This document shows positions 24,536 to 32,934 of a stretch of 64,000 bases of DNA, one piece after another. The stretch is from Pseudonocardia alaniniphila. GTDB taxonomy: Bacteria > Actinomycetota > Actinomycetes > Mycobacteriales > Pseudonocardiaceae. Made by a program: the position numbers and the translations under genes. The DNA is taken from the NCBI RefSeq assembly GCF_022524485.1, contig NZ_JAKXMK010000004.1, positions 248,001 to 312,000 on the forward strand, in the 5' to 3' direction. Numbering within the stretch: position 1 is the first letter of the stretch; the number at the start of each line of letters is the position of its first letter. The notes beneath the pieces are model-generated. The model ran no database searches and was not told the origin of the DNA. It saw only the letters and a program-made list of their open reading frames with translations.

Positions 24536-25795
24536 TCAGTCGGTTGTCGGCGCCTTCTCGCGCACGGGAGCAGGGACGCTCCCGGCGATGAGGATGGCTG
24601 CCACCGCTGCCAGCACGGCCAGCAGGAGGAAGACGTTGGCGTAGCCTCCGAGCACATCGGCGAGCGCTGCGCCTGCCCAGGGGGCGAGCGCGGTAGCGAA
24701 CATCGCGGGCGCCGCGAGCAGGCCGCCGAGGCGGCCGTAGTGCGCCGATCCCCAGCGTTCGCTGATCGACGTGGCTTGGAGCAGGGTGAGAATCCCACGG
24801 GCCGCGCCGACCAGCATTCCCACGGCGATCAGTAGTGCCGCGGGGCCGGGCAGGACTGCCATCAGGGCAGTGGTGACGGCGCCGGCGCCGATGATCAGCA
24901 CACCGCGGGTGCGGACCCCGGTCGTGCGGGTGATCAGGCCGTAGGCGAACCGGCCGAGGACCTGGCCGACGCCGCCCAGGCCCAGTGCCCAGGCCGCCGT
25001 GGTCATCGATAGTCCGTGCTCGAGCAGAAGCGGGATCTGGTTGACCACCACCGCGAAGGCGCTGAACGTCGCGAGCCCGATCGCGACCACCAGCAGAATG
25101 AACGGTCGGCCGCGGGCGATCGCGCCTGGGTCCTGTTCCACCTCGTGGGGCGGTGGCTGCGGCCATGCTCCGCGCAGGCCGAACAGGTGGGCGGGGATCG
25201 TGATTGCGGCCAGGATCACGGCCAGCACGAGGTAGGTCTGGCGCCACTCGAACCGTTCGACCAGTGCTGCGGTCGACGGGGCGAAGATCGTGCTCGACAG
25301 TCCGGCCAGCAGAGTCAGCACGGTGAGCGCGGTGACATGGCGAGGCCCCCACCAGCGGGTCAGCGCCGCGAACGCTGGCTGGTAGAGCACCCCGCCCATG
25401 GCAATCCCGGCCAGCGCCCACGCGGCGAAGAACCACGGCAGCGATCTCGCCGTCGCGATCCCCAGCACCGCCGGCACGGCCAGCACCGACCCGATGGTCA
25501 TCACCGGACGCGGACCCCAGCGGTCGAGCCACCGCCCGGCGGGGATGCCAACTAGTGCGGAGATCACCAGGCCGAGGGAGAACGCGGCGGTGATCGTGCT
25601 GACCGACCAGCCGGTGTCGGCGGCGATGCCCGGGGCGAGGACCGGGAAGGCGTAGTACAGCACGCCCCAGCTGACGATCTCGGTGACGCACAGGACGATG
25701 AGCACCCGACGTAGCCCAGCACGGGACAGGGCGCCGGGCTCCGCGATCATCCGTTCAGGCTGCACCAGACTCGACTCCTCCACCGGCGCCGCCAT
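24536..25795 (-). CDS. MFS exporter, copy 2 of a tandem pair in the arsenic island
   Basis: A 419-residue, 12-helix major facilitator protein. The A-motif-like GIPAGRWLDRWGPRP is near 95, GVLYQPAFAALTRWWGPRHVTAL near 150, and a central cytoplasmic loop (PPPHEVEQDPGAIARGRP) separates the two halves. It is closely similar throughout to the neighbouring copy at 25755-27043. Position next to arsI and ArsO-like flavoproteins suggests export of an arsenical product, but the substrate is unknown. ATG 25795 overlaps the end of copy 1 by 41 bases and keeps the N-terminus aligned with it; ATG 25750 is an alternative. Confidence 0.8.
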   Translation of the reverse strand: MAAPVEESSLVQPERMIAEPGALSRAGLRRVLIVLCVTEIVSWGVLYYAFPVLAPGIAADTGWSVSTITAAFSLGLVISALVGIPAGRWLDRWGPRPVMTIGSVLAVPAVLGIATARSLPWFFAAWALAGIAMGGVLYQPAFAALTRWWGPRHVTALTVLTLLAGLSSTIFAPSTAALVERFEWRQTYLVLAVILAAITIPAHLFGLRGAWPQPPPHEVEQDPGAIARGRPFILLVVAIGLATFSAFAVVVNQIPLLLEHGLSMTTAAWALGLGGVGQVLGRFAYGLITRTTGVRTRGVLIIGAGAVTTALMAVLPGPAALLIAVGMLVGAARGILTLLQATSISERWGSAHYGRLGGLLAAPAMFATALAPWAGAALADVLGGYANVFLLLAVLAAVAAILIAGSVPAPVREKAPTTD

Positions 25796-27043
25796 GCTGC
25801 GCCGCGAGCGTCTGCTCGGGCGGAACAGCAGGCGGGACGCTGCCCGCAGCCAGGGCGGCCGCGAGCAGCGCGACTCCGCTGAGGAGCCAGAACAGGGTGG
25901 GGTAGCCACCGAGCACCCCTGACAGGGCGGCGCCGGCCCAGGGCGCGAGGGCAGTGGCGACCATGGCCGGGGCGGTCAGGATCCCGTTGAGCCGTCCATA
26001 GTGCGCAGCCCCCAGCGATCGCTGATGGCGGTGGCCTGCAGCAGGGTGAACACGCCGCGAGCGGCGCCGACGAGCATCGCTGCGGCGATCAGCAGCGCGG
26101 CCGGGCCGGGGAGCACGGCCAGCAGCACGGTGGCCGCGGCGAAGGCGGCGAGGATGAGCACCCCGCGTAGCCGCACGCTGGTGCGGGCGGTAAGGGTGCC
26201 ATAGCCCAGCCGTCCGAGCACCTGCCCGAGTCCGCCCAGCCCAAGCGCCCAGGCCGCGGTAGAGGTCGACAGGCCCCGCCCGATCAGCAGGGGGACCTGG
26301 TTGACGACGACGGCGAACCCGGCGAAGGTGCCGAGCCCGATCGCGGCGACCAGCAGCACGAACGCCCGGCTGCGTGCGATCAGGCCGGGCGCGCCGTGGA
26401 CGTGCTTGTGATGCTCGACCGGGTCGGCACGGGGCCAGCGCCCGTGCAGCCCGAACAGGTGCGCCGGGATCGTGACTGCGGCGAGAACGGCGGCCAGGAC
26501 GAGGTAGGTGTGGCGCCAGGCCAGGTGCTCGGCCAGGGTCGCGGTCAGTGGGGCGAAGACGGTGCTGGCCAGACCGCCCGACAGCGTGACGGCGGTCAGC
26601 GCAGTGACTCGCCGTGGTCCCCACCAGCGGGTCAGTGCGGCGAACGCGGGCTGGTAGAGCACGCACGCCATGGCCACCCCGGCCAGGGCCCAGGCGGCGA
26701 AGAACCATGGCAGGGACGGGGCGGTGGCGATGCCCAGCAGTGCTGGTGCGGCCAGTACCGACCCGCCGGTCATGATCAGACGCGGGCCGAACCGGTCGAG
26801 CCAGCGCCCGGCGGGGATACCGACCAGCGCGGAGACGACCAGGCCGAGGGAGAACGCGGCGGTGATCGTGCCGATCGACCAGCCGGTGTCGGCGGCGATG
26901 CCCGGGGCGAGGACAGGGAAGGCGTAGTACAGGATCCCCCAGCTGGTGATCTCGGTGACGCACAGGACGGTGAGCACCCGGCGGAGCCCGCCGCGGGACA
27001 GGGCGGCGGGCTCCACAGAGGTCTGTTGCGGCTGCACAGGCAT
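25755..27043 (-). pseudogene. MFS exporter, copy 1 of the tandem pair, frameshifted near its end
   Basis: The first 350 or so residues (MPVQPQQTSVEPAALSRGGLRR... to ATAISDRWG) are an intact MFS protein parallel to copy 2. At a run of five C on the plus strand (26009-26013) the frame breaks. In the next frame the match resumes with AAHYGRLNGILTAPAMVATALAPWAGAAL to a stop at 25755. Copy 2 reads ISERWGSAHYGRLGG here, so one G is missing in the coding strand. As it stands the protein loses its last two helices. A homopolymer error in the sequence is equally possible. Confidence 0.82.
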
Positions 27044-27055
27044 TTGCCTGCCCGG

Positions 27056-28420
27056 TCAGCGGTCCGCTCCGGCCCCCGTCGAAGAGGCTAGGGACAGCTC
27101 GACCGGCGCCGTCGGGCCGCAACACCCGTCCGCCGCTGCCTCGGCGTCGTCGGTCTGATCGACCAGCCCACCGCCGGAGCACACGCCGGTCTCGGGCAGC
27201 ACCAGCTCGACCCGTTCGGCGGCCTCCCGGTCACCGGCGATCGCGGCGACGACGGAGCGGACCTGCTCGTAACCGGTCAGCGACAGGAACGTCGGCGCGC
27301 GCCCGTAGCTCTTCATCCCCACCAAGTAGAGGCTCGGCTCGGGCTGGGCCAACTCCACCGCGCCGTGCGGGTACACGGTGCCGCAAGAGTGCACGTTCGG
27401 GTCGATCAGCGGCGCGAGCGCCCGCGGGGCCTGCAGCACCGGGTCGAGGTCCAGCCGAATCTCGGACAGGAAGCTCAGGTCCGGGCGGAAGCCGGTCAGC
27501 GCCAGGACCTCGTCCACCGGGCCCGTCCTGGCCCCATCGAACGACTCCAACACCAGTCGATCGCTGTCGCGGTGCACGGCGCTGGTGCGGAACCGGGTCA
27601 CCGTGGTGATGTGCCCGGCCGCCACGGCCTGGGCGGCGCGCTGCCCCAATGCGCCGCGGGCGGGCAGCTGGTCGGCTTCCCCACCGCCGAAGGTGTCGCC
27701 CACCTCGCCGCGGCGCAGTAACCAGAGCACGTGGGTGCCGGGTGCGTCCTCGGCAAGCTCGGCCAACGCCACGAGTGCGGTCAGTGCCGAGTGGCCGCTG
27801 CCGGCGACCGCGATGCGCGTGCCCGCGTAACGGGCCCGCTCACCCGGGTCGGTCAGGTCCGGCACCCGGTACCGGATTCGATCTGCGGCCGCGTGCTCGC
27901 CCAGCGCGGGCAGCCCGTCCCCGCCCAGCGGGTTGGGCAGTCCCCACGTCCCGGACGCGTCGATCACCGCTCGCGCCGTGATCCGCTCCTCCCCATCGGG
28001 GGTCTGGACCCGCACCGTGAGCGGCTCGGCCGTACGCGCGGCGTCGACAACGCGATCCCAGCCCAGCCGTGCCACCCCGACGACCCGGGCCCCGTATCGC
28101 ACCTGATCATCGAGCACGTCGGCCAGCGGCTGCAGATAGCGCTGCGCCCACTCCGCCCCGGTCGGGTAGGCGTCCACGTCTGGTGCCACCCACCCGGTCG
28201 GAGCCAGCAGCTTCGCCCCAGCGGCATCGACGAGCTCACCCCAACGGGAGAACAGCCGCACGTGATTCCACTGCCGCACCGCCGCACCCGCCGCCGGGCC
28301 CGCCTCCAGCACCAGCGGCGTCAGTCCACGGCTCACCAGGTGCGCCGCCGCAGCCAGACCGGCTGGCCCCGCACCGATCACGACGACCGGCAGTCCGGTC
28401 CCGTTTGCAACGTCCGTCAT
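27056..28420 (-). CDS. ArsO-like flavin-dependent oxidoreductase with Cys-rich C-terminus
   Basis: A 454-residue flavoprotein monooxygenase-like enzyme. The FAD motif VVIGAGPAGLAAAAHL is near residue 12, HVRLFSRWGELVD near 53 resembles the ArsO/thioredoxin-reductase-like group, the second nucleotide motif IAVAGSGHSALTAL is near 200 and ALTGFRPD near 310. The last 45 residues hold cysteines ETGVCSGGG and DGCCGPTAP, a likely arsenical-binding tail absent from the shorter arsO at 29481. ATG 28420 has GGAGG 5 bases upstream. It is followed 12 bases later by the MFS copies, so it probably modifies an arsenical that they export. It is divergent from the ArsR-ArsN fusion. Confidence 0.75.
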   Translation of the reverse strand: MTDVANGTGLPVVVIGAGPAGLAAAAHLVSRGLTPLVLEAGPAAGAAVRQWNHVRLFSRWGELVDAAGAKLLAPTGWVAPDVDAYPTGAEWAQRYLQPLADVLDDQVRYGARVVGVARLGWDRVVDAARTAEPLTVRVQTPDGEERITARAVIDASGTWGLPNPLGGDGLPALGEHAAADRIRYRVPDLTDPGERARYAGTRIAVAGSGHSALTALVALAELAEDAPGTHVLWLLRRGEVGDTFGGGEADQLPARGALGQRAAQAVAAGHITTVTRFRTSAVHRDSDRLVLESFDGARTGPVDEVLALTGFRPDLSFLSEIRLDLDPVLQAPRALAPLIDPNVHSCGTVYPHGAVELAQPEPSLYLVGMKSYGRAPTFLSLTGYEQVRSVVAAIAGDREAAERVELVLPETGVCSGGGLVDQTDDAEAAADGCCGPTAPVELSLASSTGAGADR

Positions 28421-28430
28421 GACGTCCTCC

Positions 28431-28446
28431 ATCGATGTGCGTCGAT
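28431..28446. promoter_or_regulatory. Operator-like palindrome 1 in the flavoprotein/arsR-arsN promoter
   Basis: ATCGATGTGCGTCGAT: 7-base arms ATCGATG/CGTCGAT with one mismatch. It lies 10 bases from the flavoprotein start. Confidence 0.5.
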
Positions 28447-28463
28447 CCAACGACCGTCACTTT

Positions 28464-28479
28464 ATCGATGCTCATCGAT
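28464..28479. promoter_or_regulatory. Operator-like palindrome 2, perfect
   Basis: ATCGATGCTCATCGAT is a perfect 7-2-7 palindrome in the middle of the 92-base divergent promoter, the best candidate binding site of the ArsR-ArsN fusion. Confidence 0.6.
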
Positions 28480-28485
28480 TGACGC

Positions 28486-28501
28486 ATCGATGTGGGCCGA
28501 T
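28486..28501. promoter_or_regulatory. Operator-like palindrome 3
   Basis: ATCGATGTGGGCCGAT shares the left arm and the GAT end with sites 1 and 2 and lies 11 bases before the ArsR-ArsN start codon. It is the weakest of the three. Confidence 0.45.
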
Positions 28502-28512
28502 AAAGTGTCCTC

Positions 28513-29379
28513 ATGAGCGCGCCTGTGACCCTGACCGTCGTGCCGCCACCCCAGCCCGGGCAGCAGCTGTCGACCCAGGACGCGGCGACCTACGCGGAGT
28601 GGTTCGCCTGCCTGGCCGAGCCGATGCGGGTACGGCTGCTGCACGCGGTCGCCGTGGCCGGGCGCGAGGTGACGGTCGGAGAGCTGACCGCGCAGCTGGC
28701 CATCAGCCAGTCCACGTGCTCACACCACCTGCGCAAGCTCGCCGACGTCGGGTTCGTACAGCTGCGCAAGGAACGCACCGCCACGCTGGTATCGGTCAAC
28801 CCGACCTGCTGCACCGGGCTGCCGCACGCCGCGGACGCGGTAATGGGCATGCTCGGGCCGCGCCCGTGCTGCCCGCAGGACCTGCCCGCCGACGTCACCA
28901 TGCGCGCCCTCGAACCCGACGACTGGGCGGCCGTGCGCCGCATTTACGCCGAAGGCATCGCCACCGGCAACGCCACCTTCGACACCACCGTGCCCGACCG
29001 CCGCTCACTCGATCACGCCTGGCTCCTCGGCCACCGCTGGGTCGCCGAGCTCGACGGCCAGGTCGTCGGCTGGGCCACCGCACGCGCGGTCTCCACCCAG
29101 CCCACCTATGCCGGGGTGGCCGAGACCGCGATCTACGTCGGCGACGGGTTCCGCGGCCGCGGGGTCGGCAAGGCACTGATCCACCGGCAGGTCACCGCCG
29201 CCGACGCCGCCGGCCTTTGGACCCTGCAGACGACGATCTTTCCCGAGAACCGCGCCGCGATCGCACTGCACCAGTCCGCCGGATTCCGCACCATCGGCCT
29301 GCGCGAACGCATCGGCCAACACCACGGCGTCTGGCGCGACACCGTCCTCCTCGAGCGCCGCCGCACCGACGACGTCTAG
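28513..29379 (+). CDS. arsN: ArsR-ArsN fusion: arsenite repressor joined to a GNAT acetyltransferase
   Basis: 288 residues. Residues 22-98 are an ArsR winged helix (EWFACLAEPMRVRLLHAV, ISQSTCSHHLRKLADVGFV). A linker follows with two vicinal cysteine pairs, Cys99-Cys100 (NPTCC) and Cys119-Cys120 (RPCC), a plausible As(III) site. Residues 127-288 are a GNAT domain of the ArsN/phosphinothricin-acetyltransferase type (MRALEPDDWAAVRRIYAEGIATGNATFDT, GDGFRGRGVGKALI, ENRAAIALHQSAGFR). ArsN acetylates and neutralises arsinothricin-like antibiotics. The fusion could sense an arsenical and acetylate it. Three palindromes lie in its promoter. Confidence 0.88.
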   Translation: MSAPVTLTVVPPPQPGQQLSTQDAATYAEWFACLAEPMRVRLLHAVAVAGREVTVGELTAQLAISQSTCSHHLRKLADVGFVQLRKERTATLVSVNPTCCTGLPHAADAVMGMLGPRPCCPQDLPADVTMRALEPDDWAAVRRIYAEGIATGNATFDTTVPDRRSLDHAWLLGHRWVAELDGQVVGWATARAVSTQPTYAGVAETAIYVGDGFRGRGVGKALIHRQVTAADAAGLWTLQTTIFPENRAAIALHQSAGFRTIGLRERIGQHHGVWRDTVLLERRRTDDV

Positions 29380-29480
29380 CCCCGGGCCCGCAAAGCACAC
29401 GACTGCGCAGCTCTCGCGGCCCTATACCCCCGAACCCACCGTTCCTCGTCCATGCGGAGAACTAGATCTTTGAGGTGGCC

Positions 29481-30560
29481 ATGAACAGCCCCGACGCGAT
29501 CGTCATCGGCGCCGGCCAATCCGGCCTCGCCGCCGCCCACGCACTCACCGCCCGCGGTCTGCGGCCCGTGGTGCTCGAAACCGGACCCGAACCAGTCGGG
29601 TCCTGGCCGCACTACTACGACAGCCTCACCCTCTTCTCCCCGGCCGCCTACAGCACCCTGCCCGGCCTGCCGTTCCCCGGCGACCCACAGCGCTACCCCC
29701 ACCGCGACGAGGTCGCGGACTACCTGCGCCGCTACGCCGCCACCCTCGACGCCGACATCCAGACGGGACAACGCGTCCTCGAGGTACAGACCGACGGCGC
29801 CGGCTTCGCCGTACACACCCCCACCCGGACCCTCACGACGCCGCTGCTTATCGCGGCCACTGGCGGGTTCGGCAACCCGTACCGGCCTCCGCTGCCCGGG
29901 CTGGACGCCTTCACCGGCGAGATCCTGCACGCCAGTGAGTACCGGTCTCCGGACCGGTTCGCCGGGCAGCACGTCGTGATCGTCGGCGCCGGGAACTCCG
30001 CGGTCCAGATCGGCGTCGAACTCGCCCACCACGCCCGCGTCACGCTGGCCACCCGCAACGCCGTGACGTTCGTGCCGCAACGTCCGCTGGGCCGCGACCT
30101 GCACTACTGGTTCACCGCATTTGGCATCGACCACCTGCCCATCGGCCCGCAGCTGCGTAACAAACCGACCGTGCCAGTCTTCGACACCGGCGCCTATCGA
30201 TCCGCGATCAACGCCGACCAGCCACGCCGCGTGCCGCTGTTCACCGACGTCGACGGCGCTCGCGTCACCTGGCCCGACGGACACAGCGAACACGTCGACA
30301 CGATCCTGCTCGCCACCGGCTACCGCCCCGACCTGGGCTACCTGGCCAAGCTCGGCGCGCTCGACCGCACCGGGGCGCCGCAACAGCTGCGCGGCCTGTC
30401 CACCACGCATCCCGGCCTGGGCTACGTCGGGATCGAATGGCAACGCAGCCTCGCCTCCGCCAGCCTCCGCGGCGTCGGCAGGGACGCGGACTACGTCACC
30501 GCCCACCTGCTGCGCCGGGTCAACGTCCGCGCTCGGTGTTGTGCCGCCCTGCGCAGCTGA
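29481..30560 (+). CDS. arsO: ArsO family flavin-dependent monooxygenase
   Basis: A 359-residue enzyme. The FAD motif IVIGAGQSGLAAAHAL is near residue 7, GSWPHYYDSLTLFSPAAYSTLPGLPFP near 40 is the ArsO-type signature, the NADPH motif VVIVGAGNSAVQIGVEL is near 165 and LLATGYRPDLGYL near 275. ArsO proteins are linked to resistance to organoarsenicals; the exact reaction is not settled. It follows arsR-arsN by 101 bases on the same strand. ATG 29481 has GAGG 5 bases upstream; GTG 29475 is also possible. Confidence 0.85.
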   Translation: MNSPDAIVIGAGQSGLAAAHALTARGLRPVVLETGPEPVGSWPHYYDSLTLFSPAAYSTLPGLPFPGDPQRYPHRDEVADYLRRYAATLDADIQTGQRVLEVQTDGAGFAVHTPTRTLTTPLLIAATGGFGNPYRPPLPGLDAFTGEILHASEYRSPDRFAGQHVVIVGAGNSAVQIGVELAHHARVTLATRNAVTFVPQRPLGRDLHYWFTAFGIDHLPIGPQLRNKPTVPVFDTGAYRSAINADQPRRVPLFTDVDGARVTWPDGHSEHVDTILLATGYRPDLGYLAKLGALDRTGAPQQLRGLSTTHPGLGYVGIEWQRSLASASLRGVGRDADYVTAHLLRRVNVRARCCAALRS

Positions 30561-30723
30561 TACCTGTCAATGCCTACGCGCATGCCGTCACCGCACCGAG
30601 ACATCCAATTCGCACATTCGAACCGGACGAACCCGCGGCAGCGGAGCTGCCTTTAGGCCTAGAACGGTTTCACGGCGCTAGTGCCATCCCGGCGACGCTG
30701 CGGCGAAGAAGTCCCGATCATTT

Positions 30724-30750
30724 ATCAACGGTGACATGATCACCTTTGAT
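30724..30750. promoter_or_regulatory. 27-bp palindrome upstream of the orphan PstS-like gene
   Basis: Outer arms ATCAA/TTGAT and inner arms GGTGA/TCACC are separated by one variable base on each side and a 5-base centre. It ends 59 bases before the GTG start. It differs from the other ars palindromes, so another regulator may use it. Confidence 0.5.
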
Positions 30751-30809
30751 GCCTAGAGTAAGCGCGGAGCTGCGTCCCCATTCCTGGCAAGCGTGACGGA
30801 GGCACTCAG

Positions 30810-31934
30810 GTGCAGATCATGCAGCACGGATCGCGGATCTTGGTCGGGGCAGTGGGTCTTGCCGCCACTGGCGTTCTGCTGCTCGCCGGCTGCGCGCAGC
30901 CCACGCGGGTTGGTGGCGACGCCGGGAATATCGCCAACGATGCCGCAAGTTTTTCCGGCACCGCACGCGGCGCTGGCGCTACCTCGGCGGAGGTCGCGAT
31001 GCAAACCTGGATCACCGGTTTCACAGCCGACAACCCTGATGCGTTCATCGACTACAAGCCGGTTGGCTCGGGTGCCGGTCTCGAACAGTTCGCCGCCGGC
31101 GATGTTGACTTTGCCGCCAGTGACGAGAGCTTGGCCGACCAGGAGCTCGCCAAGGCCAACGCCCGCTGCGGCGGTGAAATCGTCCAGGTCCCGCTGTACG
31201 TGTCACCGATCGCGATCGTCTACAACGTGCCGGGTGTGACCGACCTACAGCTGGCTCCGTCGACCTTGGCCGGGATCTTCGACCACCAGATCACCAACTG
31301 GAACGATCCCCTGATCGCTGCGGACAACCCGGGAAAGACGCGGCCCCTGCTGACGATCACCACGGTTAGTCGCGCGGACCGGTCCGGCACCACCAACAAT
31401 TTCACCGACTACCTGAAAGCCGCGTCCGGCTTCAGCGGATGGCGGCATCAGGTCAGTGACGCCTGGCCGGCGCCAAGCGGGGTCGCCGCCCAGGGCACGT
31501 CGAACGTCGTCCATGCGGTGACGGAACGCGCCGGGGCGATCGGTTACGTCGACGCGAGCCAGGCCCGCAGCCTCAGCACAGCCAAGATCAAGGTCGGTAA
31601 CGAGTACGTTGGGCCGAGCGCAGAGGCGGCCGCCAAGGTGCTGGAGACGGCCAAGCGTGCGGATAACCAGGGCAGGTACTCGTTCGCATTGACCCTCGAC
31701 CGCGACACCACGGCGTCAGGTACGTACCCGGTGGTCCTCGTGTCGTACGGGATCGCGTGCGCCAAGTACCCCAACTTCGCCAAGGCCGCGCTGGTCAGGG
31801 GCGTCTTTACCTACCTGGCCAGCGCAAAGGGTCAGGCCGCGGCTGCCAAAGCCGCGGGCTCGGCACCGCTCAGTGAGGCAGTGCGCACCCAGATCACCCC
31901 TGCCGTAGAGGCCATCTCCGCCGGTCCCACCTAA
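30810..31934 (+). CDS. Orphan phosphate-binding (PstS-like) lipoprotein
   Basis: A 374-residue substrate-binding protein. The signal peptide ends in LLAGC (lipid Cys near residue 28). PstS-family landmarks are KPVGSGAGLEQFAAGDVDFAASDESL near 80, SPIAIVYNVPGV near 133, ITNWNDP near 163 and the oxyanion loop RADRSGTTNNFTDYL near 192. It binds phosphate or a similar oxyanion outside the cell. No permease genes adjoin it; it could replace the frameshifted PstS for the PstCAB at 17-20 kb or discriminate phosphate from arsenate. GTG 30810 has GGAGG 7 bases upstream. Confidence 0.85.
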   Translation: MQIMQHGSRILVGAVGLAATGVLLLAGCAQPTRVGGDAGNIANDAASFSGTARGAGATSAEVAMQTWITGFTADNPDAFIDYKPVGSGAGLEQFAAGDVDFAASDESLADQELAKANARCGGEIVQVPLYVSPIAIVYNVPGVTDLQLAPSTLAGIFDHQITNWNDPLIAADNPGKTRPLLTITTVSRADRSGTTNNFTDYLKAASGFSGWRHQVSDAWPAPSGVAAQGTSNVVHAVTERAGAIGYVDASQARSLSTAKIKVGNEYVGPSAEAAAKVLETAKRADNQGRYSFALTLDRDTTASGTYPVVLVSYGIACAKYPNFAKAALVRGVFTYLASAKGQAAAAKAAGSAPLSEAVRTQITPAVEAISAGPT

Positions 31935-32182
31935 GCCTGAATCCGCCGCGCGATCGTGGGACGATCTTGGTTGGCTGAATGTCCAATGTGGCGATCCCCG
32001 TTCCTCCAGGCGTCTCGTGCGGCCGCTTAAGCGTTGTTGCTAGTAGCGGCTGTGGTGTATCCGGAGCTGCCGTCTTGTAGGCGGTAGGTCGGTTCGATCC
32101 GGCCATGACGTCGCGGGTGACGTCCTTGACGCCGTCGCAATGACGGCGAAGCGGGCAATCTGGCCGGGGGCCGTGTCGTAGG

Positions 32183-32896
32183 TCAGAGGCCAGCCGGAAA
32201 CGTGTAGGGCTGGGGCGGGACGACCGGGCCTCCGACGTCGAGCTGGATCAGGGCGTGCGCGTCGAGCGGGATGGCGCGTGGGTCACCGTTCACCTGCTTC
32301 CCATTGACGAACGCGGTGACCGGCCCGGTCAGCGAGCCGACCTGGTTGGGCCCCAGCGGCTGGTGCCAGACGTCGAAAAAGTCCCCGAGCGTGAAGGTTC
32401 GCTGCACGGGGGACTCGACGTGGATCACGCCGGTCTCGTCGTGGGTGTGCAGCCAGTAGATGGCGCTGCCGGCGTCGACGAACGGCCCGTTCTGCGACGA
32501 CTCGAGCTGATAGGGCGGCACGATCCCGACTCCGTAGGGCACCAGCTTCTGCTGCCCGTTCACGTAGATCTGCAGGTGCGCGTGGATGTGGAAGACCAGC
32601 TGCTCGGTCGAGTTGGCCTCCACCCCGTCGACCGGAGCACCGTTGGCCTCCCCCGCGGTGGTCGCGACCAGGGCAGCATTGGTGTCCATCCGCGATGCCG
32701 ATGACGCCCCGGCGGCCGAAGGGCGGCTGGTCGTCACCGCGAGGATGGCGATCACCAGCACGATGACGAGAGCGCCGCCGCCACCGATCCACCAGCCCCA
32801 TGCCCGGGTACGGCGGGCGGAGGCCACCGATCCGCCTCGGGCCCGGGCTCGCGCCGAGGACGCAGCCGGATGTCGTTGACGGGCTCCCTTTCCCAT
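32183..32896 (-). CDS. Membrane-anchored histidine-rich extracytoplasmic protein, candidate copper-binding
   Basis: 237 residues. A basic cytoplasmic N-terminus, one membrane helix (WWIGGGGALVIVLVIAILAV, about 35-55), then an extracytoplasmic domain with FHIHAHLQIYVNGQ near 101 and WLHTHDETGVIHVES near 148. The H-x-H-x-H and H-x-H clusters look like metal ligands. The family is not recognised by name; similar His-rich proteins are annotated as hypothetical in actinobacteria. It is divergent from the copA side, and one of the four 26-bp palindromes lies 12 bases from its start codon, which ties it to the copper regulon. Confidence 0.65.
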   Translation of the reverse strand: MGKGARQRHPAASSARARARGGSVASARRTRAWGWWIGGGGALVIVLVIAILAVTTSRPSAAGASSASRMDTNAALVATTAGEANGAPVDGVEANSTEQLVFHIHAHLQIYVNGQQKLVPYGVGIVPPYQLESSQNGPFVDAGSAIYWLHTHDETGVIHVESPVQRTFTLGDFFDVWHQPLGPNQVGSLTGPVTAFVNGKQVNGDPRAIPLDAHALIQLDVGGPVVPPQPYTFPAGL

Positions 32897-32908
32897 ACAG
32901 CTATCATC

Positions 32909-32934
32909 CTACGGTCTCCGTACGGAGGCAGTAG
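32909..32934. promoter_or_regulatory. BlaI-type copper-regulon operator, site 1
   Basis: A 26-bp near-palindrome: core CTCCGTACGGAG, flanked by CTACGG-T on the left and G-CAGTAG on the right. It serves the His-rich protein gene (leftward) and the copA side (rightward). Confidence 0.65.

Noticed and set aside
25755-27182. A 475-codon frame spanning the ends of the flavoprotein and MFS copy 1
   Set aside because: Only its last 90 codons match an MFS protein; the earlier part is out of frame with MFS copy 1 and is Arg-rich nonsense.
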